Source: a bacterium D16-76 | GTDB taxonomy: Bacteria > Bacillota > Clostridia > Oscillospirales > Acutalibacteraceae | Direction of reading: 5' to 3' | Length of the DNA: 64,000 nt | Assembly: GCA_009917445.1 (NCBI GenBank) | Contig: QZEE01000009.1 | Span: 59,839-123,838, forward strand | Part shown: piece by piece, positions 59,141 through 64,000 of the stretch | Layout: each line of letters starts with the position of its first letter | Numbering within the stretch: the stretch's first letter is position 1 | Notes under the pieces: generated by a model | Told to the model about the DNA's origin: nothing | The model's database searches: none | Seen by the model: the letters and a program-made list of their open reading frames with translations, nothing else | Translations under genes and position numbers: made by a program

Positions 59141-60646
59141 ATGGCAGACGAAAAATTAAACGTGAGCCCGAAGGAAAATCCCCAGCCCAGCTTGTTTGAT
59201 GCCGGCCCGGAGGGTGCTCCTGCCCAGGACGCTCCCGCCCCGGAGCCCCCGGCTCCAGAGAACGCCCCCGAGCAGACTGGCGGCGAACCACCCGCCCAGG
59301 ATGCCCCGGCTGGGGCCCCCGGCGCGGTGAATGTCTCCGCTGACCAGATTGAAAAGCTGATGGCAGAACAGCGGGCGGCGGGACGTGCGGAGGTGGAAAA
59401 GAACGAGCCGCCCGAACCGGAACAGCCGCCCACCCCGGCCCCGGAGGAAAAGGCCGCCGGGGAAAAGGGGCCCGCCCAAAAGGACAAGGCCGCCAAAGAA
59501 AAAACGCCCGAGCCGGATAAGTCCAAGGGCAGGCGGGGCCGCAAGCCCAAGGAAGAAAAAGCGGGGCCCGGCGAACCGGGAGGGACGGGGGCCCGCCGTG
59601 GCCGCCCGGCCAAGGCTGATAAGGCGGCCCCGGACAGGCCCCCGTCCCAACCTCGAGACAAAATGTCCCAAAGCAAGGGGGCCAAGGCCGCCACGGTAAA
59701 GGGCAAGGAAGAGGCCCCCGCTCCCCCTCCTGCGCCGGAACAGCCGCCCCAGCCTCGTGACGCGACCCGCGCCGAAAAGGAAGAGATTGTCTATCTCAAC
59801 CTCTCGGAGCTGTTCCCGTTCAAAGACCATCCCTTTGGGGTGCGGGACGATGCGGAAATGAAAGGGCTTGTGGAGTCCGTCAAGGACAACGGCGTACACC
59901 AGCCCGCGCTGGTGCGTCCCCGGGAGGGCGGCGGCTATGAAATCATCGCGGGCCACCGCCGCCAGCGGGCCAGTGAGCTGGCCGGGTTTGCAAATATGCC
60001 TTGTATCGTCCGCAACATGACGGATGACGAGGCCATCCTTGCGATGACGGACGACAACCTGCGCCACCGGGAAAAGATTCTGCCGATGGAAAAGGCCCAG
60101 TCTCTGAAAATGCAGGTGGAGGCCATCAGCCATCAAGGGACGAAGATGGAGGGCGTGGCCGCCGGGGACGTTGGAAAACGCTCCACGGAAATCGTGGGGG
60201 AACGGAACGGCATGAATTACAAGCAGGTACAGCGGTATATCCGGCTGACCGAGCTTGTGCCGGAGCTCCAGTCTATGGTGAACGAGAAAAAGCTGTCTTT
60301 CACCCCCGCCGTGGAAATCTCGTTCATCAAGCCCAAAAACCAGAGGTTTATCGCCGTTTCCATTGAGGGCGAGCAGGCGTCCCCCTCGCTCTCCCAGGCG
60401 CAGGAGCTCCGCAAGCTGGATAAGGACGGGAAACTGAACGGCGATGTGATAGACGGCATTTTGAGCCGTGAAAAAAAGGAGGTAGACAAAGTGATTATTT
60501 CCGCCGCTGAACTGAACAAGTATTTCGGCAAGGACGCCACGCCCCGGGAAATGAAAGACCAGATTATGTCCCTGCTGGCCGAATGGAAAGAGAAACAGCC
60601 CCCGGAGCGCACCGCCCCGGAGAAAAAGACCGACCGGGAAAAGTAA
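59141..60646 (+). CDS. parB: ParB/Spo0J-family partition protein of a conjugative element
   Basis: A 501-residue protein. Residues 1-205 are low-complexity, rich in Pro, Ala, Glu and Lys, and probably disordered. The ParB N-terminal (CTPase) domain follows (about 222-320): LSELFPFKDHPFGVRDD, then the GHRRQRA box near 272 and NLRHREKILPMEKA. A helix-turn-helix and helical C-terminus follow (about 335-480). Chromosomal Spo0J lacks such a long leader. The neighbours (ArdA, PcfB, VirD4) mark it as part of a Tn1549-like integrative conjugative element, where it may stabilise the excised circle or regulate transfer. A ParA is not in the window. The start follows AAAAAGGAGGTAACGA. Confidence 0.9.
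   Translation: MADEKLNVSPKENPQPSLFDAGPEGAPAQDAPAPEPPAPENAPEQTGGEPPAQDAPAGAPGAVNVSADQIEKLMAEQRAAGRAEVEKNEPPEPEQPPTPAPEEKAAGEKGPAQKDKAAKEKTPEPDKSKGRRGRKPKEEKAGPGEPGGTGARRGRPAKADKAAPDRPPSQPRDKMSQSKGAKAATVKGKEEAPAPPPAPEQPPQPRDATRAEKEEIVYLNLSELFPFKDHPFGVRDDAEMKGLVESVKDNGVHQPALVRPREGGGYEIIAGHRRQRASELAGFANMPCIVRNMTDDEAILAMTDDNLRHREKILPMEKAQSLKMQVEAISHQGTKMEGVAAGDVGKRSTEIVGERNGMNYKQVQRYIRLTELVPELQSMVNEKKLSFTPAVEISFIKPKNQRFIAVSIEGEQASPSLSQAQELRKLDKDGKLNGDVIDGILSREKKEVDKVIISAAELNKYFGKDATPREMKDQIMSLLAEWKEKQPPERTAPEKKTDREK
59655..59669. repeat. 15-bp near-palindrome, copy 1 (inside parB)
   Basis: GAGACA-AAA-TGTCCC, lying within the low-complexity part of parB. The flank CGAGACAAAATGTCCCAAAG is identical to copy 3. 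Confidence 0.75.
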
Positions 60647-60651
60647 GCCTT

Positions 60652-60666
60652 GAGACATTTTGTCCC
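60652..60666. repeat. 15-bp near-palindrome, copy 2 (after parB stop)
   Basis: GAGACA-TTT-TGTCCC, 6 bases past the parB stop. The arms match copies 1 and 3 and the central triplet is complementary (TTT). Confidence 0.75.
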
Positions 60667-60724
60667 GAGGTTTTTCTTTTTCCCGCGCCCCTCCCCCGCG
60701 CCTTGCATAGCGTTCTTTTAGAGA

Positions 60725-60893
60725 GGGGCTCTGGTGGTATATCCCCCGTCGCCGCCTGCTACTGAGCACAGCCGGGAGTGGGCGGTCAAGGGGCGGAACG
60801 CCCGCCGCCTGCGGCGGCTTGCCCTTGACGGCCCGCCCCGGCTGTGCCACCCCTCCCGGCGCGGCGGGGGATATATCCTCCAGAGCCGCCCCC
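60725..60893. repeat. Long imperfect inverted repeat (~170 bases)
   Basis: The left outer arm GGGGCTCTGGTGGTATATCC (from 60725) pairs with GGATATATCCTCCAGAGC (ending near 60889). The inner arms CACAGCCGGG and GGGCGGTCAAGGG pair with CCCTTGACGGCCC and CCGGCTGTG (60819-60847). The centre is GC-rich (CGCCGCCTGCGGCGG). It could be an oriT, a structured RNA or a MITE-like insertion. Confidence 0.65.
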
Positions 60894-60965
60894 TTTCCCA
60901 TGAATGGGAAAGGGCGGGGGGATAGGGTTGAACGACAACTATTAAAATATCGGAGGTAAACGACT

Positions 60966-61307
60966 ATGAAACGACCCCTTGCTTACATCACCGCCGCTTG
61001 GTATGGCGGCGACACGGAAAATGCGGAGCTGGCCGCGCAGTACTGCCGGGCGGTTTACGATGCGGGCTTTGCCCCTATCTGTCCGGCCTTGTTCCTGCCC
61101 CTTTTCCTCAATGACGCGGTTCCCGAGGAGCACAAGAGCAGCATCGACATTGGCCGTGACCTGCTCCGCCGCTCCCGGGTGCTGGTGGTGTGCGGACATA
61201 CCGTCACCGAGTCCATGAAGAACGACATTGCCGTGGCCCAGCGGCTGGGCATCACCGCCACTACCCTTGAGGGCATCCTGACCGTCAAGGGCCAGGGCCG
61301 CCGCTGA
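60966..61307 (+). CDS. DUF7768/DUF4406-like protein
   Basis: A 113-residue protein with the fold pattern of nucleoside deoxyribosyltransferase-like domains: the opening PLAYITAAWYGG, the middle GFAPICPALFLP and VLVVCGHTVTESMKNDIAVAQRLGI. The family is uncharacterised and common in conjugative elements and phages of gut Firmicutes. Nucleotide or nucleoside binding is inferred. The ATG follows ATCGGAGGTAAACGACT. It is one base from the ardA start (coupled). Confidence 0.8.
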   Translation: MKRPLAYITAAWYGGDTENAELAAQYCRAVYDAGFAPICPALFLPLFLNDAVPEEHKSSIDIGRDLLRRSRVLVVCGHTVTESMKNDIAVAQRLGITATTLEGILTVKGQGRR

Positions 61308-61308
61308 C

Positions 61309-62010
61309 GTGGCCGCGCTGTTCGAGGCGTACATTACCAATCTGGGGAAATACAATGAGGGCGAGCTGGTGGGGGAAACGCTGAAATTCCCCACCAGCCC
61401 CCAGGCGGTGGAGGCGCTGTTAAAAAATATCGGCGTGGACGGCATACGCTACGAGGAATTTTTCATCACCAGCTTTGACGGCGATGTGCTGGGGCTCTAT
61501 GACTATCTGGGCGAGTATGAAAATCTGGACGAGCTGAACCATCTGGCCTGCCTGCTCTCGGAGCTCCCCCAAAGTGAGATTGAAAAATTCGAGGCCGCGC
61601 TCCATATCGGGGCGCATACCTCCAGCGTGGCGGACATCATCAACCTTGCGGAAAATCTGGACAGCTTTGAGTTTTACCCGGAGATTGAAAGCGAGGAGGA
61701 TTTGGGCCGTTATTATGCGGAGGATTTGCCGATCCCCGCCGAGCTGAAAGACTACTTTGACTATGAGGCATACGGGCGGGACATATCCATCAACGAGGAC
61801 GGCCACCTTGCCCCCGGCGGCTATATCGTCCAGACGGGCGATATTAAGGAAGTTTATCACGGGATAGAGGATATTCCCAAGGAGCACAAGGTTTTTGCCC
61901 TCCCCCGGCTCTCCATCCGGGAGCAGATGGCCGCCTACAAGGAAGTGATTGACCGTTCCTCTCTGGCGGCTGAACGCAAGCACCCGGAAACGGGCCGGGA
62001 GGAGCGGTGA
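61309..62010 (+). CDS. ardA: Antirestriction protein ArdA
   Basis: A 233-residue, strongly acidic DNA-mimic protein that inhibits type I restriction enzymes, protecting incoming element DNA. Family cues: the opening FEAYITNLGKYNEGEL, the LYDYLGEYENLDELNHLA block (about 63-80), and many surface Asp/Glu throughout. It is longer than Tn916 Orf18 (about 166), with a C-terminal extension. The start is GTG at 61309, one base after the upstream stop. Near-palindrome copy 3 follows its stop. Confidence 0.93.
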   Translation: MAALFEAYITNLGKYNEGELVGETLKFPTSPQAVEALLKNIGVDGIRYEEFFITSFDGDVLGLYDYLGEYENLDELNHLACLLSELPQSEIEKFEAALHIGAHTSSVADIINLAENLDSFEFYPEIESEEDLGRYYAEDLPIPAELKDYFDYEAYGRDISINEDGHLAPGGYIVQTGDIKEVYHGIEDIPKEHKVFALPRLSIREQMAAYKEVIDRSSLAAERKHPETGREER

Positions 62011-62014
62011 CTTC

Positions 62015-62029
62015 GAGACAAAATGTCCC
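62015..62029. repeat. 15-bp near-palindrome, copy 3 (after ardA stop)
   Basis: GAGACA-AAA-TGTCCC, 5 bases past the ardA stop and 43 bases before the pcfB start. Confidence 0.75.
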
Positions 62030-62071
62030 AAAGGCCGGAGGGCTATCCCCCATGAAAGGAGGCGGTTCTGA

Positions 62072-62554
62072 TTGATTGACGAGGATGTTTCCCGGCGCAC
62101 TATTGCGTTATCCATGCGGACGGGAAAGCTGACGGCCCGGGTGCTGGCCTATGCGCTCCGGGCGGCTGGCCGGAAGATACAAAAGGAACGCCGGGCCCAC
62201 CAGACGCCCCACGGCAGGCAGTCCGTGAAAAAGCTGATGGCCCACGGCGCGGCCACGAACAGTATCGAGCTCACCGGGGCCCCAAAAGAATTTGACCGGG
62301 TGGCCCGGAAGTGGAACGTGGATTATGCCTTTTACAAGACCGGGCCGGACAAATATCTGCTGTTCTTCAAGTCCGGGCAGGCGGACGCAATCACCGCTTG
62401 TTTTTCAGAATACTCCCGCCGGGTGCTGGATAAGGCAAAGACTGACCGCGTACCCATCCGGGAACAGCTCAGACGGGCCGCCGCCGAGATACTGCGCCAG
62501 CCCGCGCCCCAAAAGAAAGACCGCGTAAAGGAGGCCGCCCATGAGGACAGATAA
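62072..62554 (+). CDS. PcfB/DUF3801-family conjugation protein
   Basis: A 160-residue protein matching PcfB (DUF3801), a component encoded beside the coupling ATPase in pCF10 and Tn1549-like elements. Typical features: SRRTIALSMRTGKLTARVLAYALR at the start, an IELTGAPKEFDRVARKWNVDYAFYK middle, and a basic tail. It is thought to assist relaxosome or coupling-protein function. The start is TTG at 62072 behind GAAAGGAGG. It overlaps the VirD4 gene by 14 bases. Confidence 0.88.
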   Translation: MIDEDVSRRTIALSMRTGKLTARVLAYALRAAGRKIQKERRAHQTPHGRQSVKKLMAHGAATNSIELTGAPKEFDRVARKWNVDYAFYKTGPDKYLLFFKSGQADAITACFSEYSRRVLDKAKTDRVPIREQLRRAAAEILRQPAPQKKDRVKEAAHEDR

Positions 62555-64000
62555 GCTGAAAAAGTACCTTTTGCCGAACCTCCCCTATCTGTTCATCGCG
62601 TGGGCCTGCCTGAAAGTGGGGACGGCCTACCGTCTGGCGGCGGGGGCGGATTTGGCCCACAAGCTGGTGGGGATGGTGGCGGCCCTCGGCCCGGCCTTTG
62701 CCGACTTCGCGCCGGGGCTCAACCCTTTTGACTGGCTCACTGGCATTGCGGGGGCCGTGGCGATCCGGCTGATTATCTATCAGAAAAGCAAAAAAGCCCA
62801 AAAATACCGCCGGGATGAAGAATATGGTTCGGCCCGCTGGGGAACGGAAAAAGACATCAAGCCGTTCACCGACCCCAGGTTTGAGAACAACATCATTCTG
62901 ACCGGGACGGAATTTCTCACCACCAACACCCGGCCCGCCGTCCCCGCCAATGCCCGGAACCTGAATTGCTGTGTTGTCGGTTCATCCGGCTCCGGCAAGA
63001 CCCGGTTCTGGCTCACGCCCCAGCTTCTGCAGGCCCATTCCTCCTATGTGGTGGTAGACCCCAAAGGCGGGGTGCTGGAGCAGGCCGGGTATTTCCTGCA
63101 AAAGAAAAAGGGATATAAAATCAAGGTTTTTAACAGCATTGATTTTTCCCGCTCCATGCACTATAACCCGCTGGCCTATATCCGCAACGAGGCCGACATT
63201 TTGAAATTCGTCAATACCTTAATAGCCAACACCAAAGGCGAGGGCAAAGAGGGCGACCCATTCTGGACGAAATCAGAAACGCTTTTATACTGTGCCCTTA
63301 TCGCCTATATCATCTTCGAGGGCCCGGACGAGGATAAAAACATGAACACCCTTGTAGACATGATTTCCGGCATGGAGGTCAAGGAGGACGATGACGATTT
63401 TATGAACGCGGTGGACTATATGTTCGCCGGGCTGGAAAAGAGAAAGCCGGACTATTTTGCCGTGAAGCAGTACAAAAAGTACAAGCTGGCCAGCGGCAAG
63501 ACAGCGCGGAGCATACTTATTAGCTGTGGCGCAAGGCTGGCCCCATTTGACATCCCGCAACTCCGGGAGATTATGAGCTATGACGAGATGGAGCTTGACA
63601 AGCTGGGGGACAGACGGACGGCGGCGTTCTTCATCATCAGCGATACCGACACGACCTATAACTTCATCGTGGCCCTTGCCTTTTCGCAGATGTTCAACCT
63701 GCTTTGTGAAAGGGCGGACAACGTACACGGGGGCCGCCTGCCCCATCATGTGCGGGTGCTGTGGGACGAGGCCGCCAACACCGGGCAAGTGCCCAACCTC
63801 GAAAAGCTGGTGGCGGTCATCCGCTCCCGGGAGGTGAGCCTGACGCTGTTCTACCAGCAGTTGGCCCAATGCAAAGCCATCTACGATAAAAACGCGGAAA
63901 CTATTTTAGGCAACATGGACAGCGTGGTGTTCCTCGGGGGCCGGGAGGCCAGCACCATCAAGGAAATATCGGAGAACTGGCTGGGCAAGGCCACCATCTC
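62541..64000 (+). CDS. VirD4/TraG-type coupling ATPase, 3' end beyond window
   Basis: 486 codons are visible. Two N-terminal membrane helices (about 12-30 and 58-76) are followed by the conjugative ATPase: Walker A GSSGSGKT from about residue 147, a VVDPKGG motif near 170, and Walker B LWDEAANTGQ near 415 followed by EKLVAVIRSREVSLTLFYQQLAQ. It brings relaxase-bound DNA to the type IV secretion channel. The sequence stays open to base 64000, so the C-terminus is outside. The ATG follows AAAGGAGGCCGCCC. Confidence 0.93.
   Translation, partial: MRTDKLKKYLLPNLPYLFIAWACLKVGTAYRLAAGADLAHKLVGMVAALGPAFADFAPGLNPFDWLTGIAGAVAIRLIIYQKSKKAQKYRRDEEYGSARWGTEKDIKPFTDPRFENNIILTGTEFLTTNTRPAVPANARNLNCCVVGSSGSGKTRFWLTPQLLQAHSSYVVVDPKGGVLEQAGYFLQKKKGYKIKVFNSIDFSRSMHYNPLAYIRNEADILKFVNTLIANTKGEGKEGDPFWTKSETLLYCALIAYIIFEGPDEDKNMNTLVDMISGMEVKEDDDDFMNAVDYMFAGLEKRKPDYFAVKQYKKYKLASGKTARSILISCGARLAPFDIPQLREIMSYDEMELDKLGDRRTAAFFIISDTDTTYNFIVALAFSQMFNLLCERADNVHGGRLPHHVRVLWDEAANTGQVPNLEKLVAVIRSREVSLTLFYQQLAQCKAIYDKNAETILGNMDSVVFLGGREASTIKEISENWLGKATI

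Larger units (their letters stand above)
60647..60965. other. Gene-free structured region between parB and the DUF7768 gene
   Basis: It holds near-palindrome copy 2 (60652-60666), a T-rich stretch (60671-60682), the ~170-base imperfect inverted repeat (60725-60893) and a CCCTTTCCCAT/ATGGGAAAGGG hairpin (about 60891-60914). I see no coding frame on either strand. Confidence 0.7.

Noticed and set aside
59156..60901. 581-codon minus-strand frame
   Set aside because: It is antisense to parB and the GC-rich structured region; the product is Gly/Arg/Leu-rich with no family resemblance.

Overview
The window looks like a chromosome segment of a motile, GC-rich, anaerobic gut clostridium, probably Oscillospirales (Ruminococcaceae/Oscillospiraceae-like). 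The evidence is a Bacillus/Clostridium-type flagellar operon (flgM-flgN-flgK-flgL-DUF6470-fliW-csrA), S-layer-homology (SLH) surface proteins, a FabK-type fatty acid synthesis cluster, NrnA, pyruvate phosphate dikinase, strong AGGAGG ribosome sites with occasional TTG starts, and a Tn1549-like conjugative element at the right end. No rRNA, tRNA or CRISPR array was seen.

Layout. 1-5937 (minus): the 5' part of a very large SLH surface protein, then PilZ, FlhB-C-terminal-like and FliK-like proteins. 6381-11006 (plus): cheA-cheW-cheR-cheB. 11319-17210 (plus): the late flagellar operon ending in fliW-csrA. 17322-24663 (minus): a P-loop NTPase, a HAD phosphatase and a YczE-like membrane protein, then the unit rbfA-nrnA-histidine kinase-yqhQ-prmC. 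24749-32318 (minus): fabH-fabK-fabD-fabG-fabF-accB-fabZ-accC behind one strong sigma-A promoter; acpP, accD and accA are absent. 32646-38086 (minus): a short-chain dehydrogenase, rsmE and a heterodimeric ABC exporter. 38527-55839: a mixed housekeeping and carbohydrate region (hemolysin III, purine nucleoside phosphorylase, enolase, MBL hydrolase, a frameshifted GNAT, serine hydrolase, GH36 alpha-galactosidase, DUF2461, an NlpC-like/SLH protein, ECF sigma/DUF4179, an orphan solute-binding lipoprotein and ppdK).

At 55840 the character changes. An AT-rich island (55840-59050) carries a complete OmpR-type two-component system followed by only the first ~100 codons of its ABC permease. From 59141 a GC-rich conjugative-element core begins: ParB, DUF7768, ArdA, PcfB and a VirD4/TraG coupling ATPase running off the window.

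Patterns no gene list explains: a family of modular chain-of-hairpins intergenic repeats (eight copies, seven in the same strand orientation); a 15-bp near-palindrome present three times around the element's parB and ardA (candidate parS or operator); a ~170-nt imperfect inverted repeat downstream of parB; matching 11-bp-spaced direct repeats ahead of the response regulator and the truncated permease; and AT-rich, divergent interiors in flgK and flgL.
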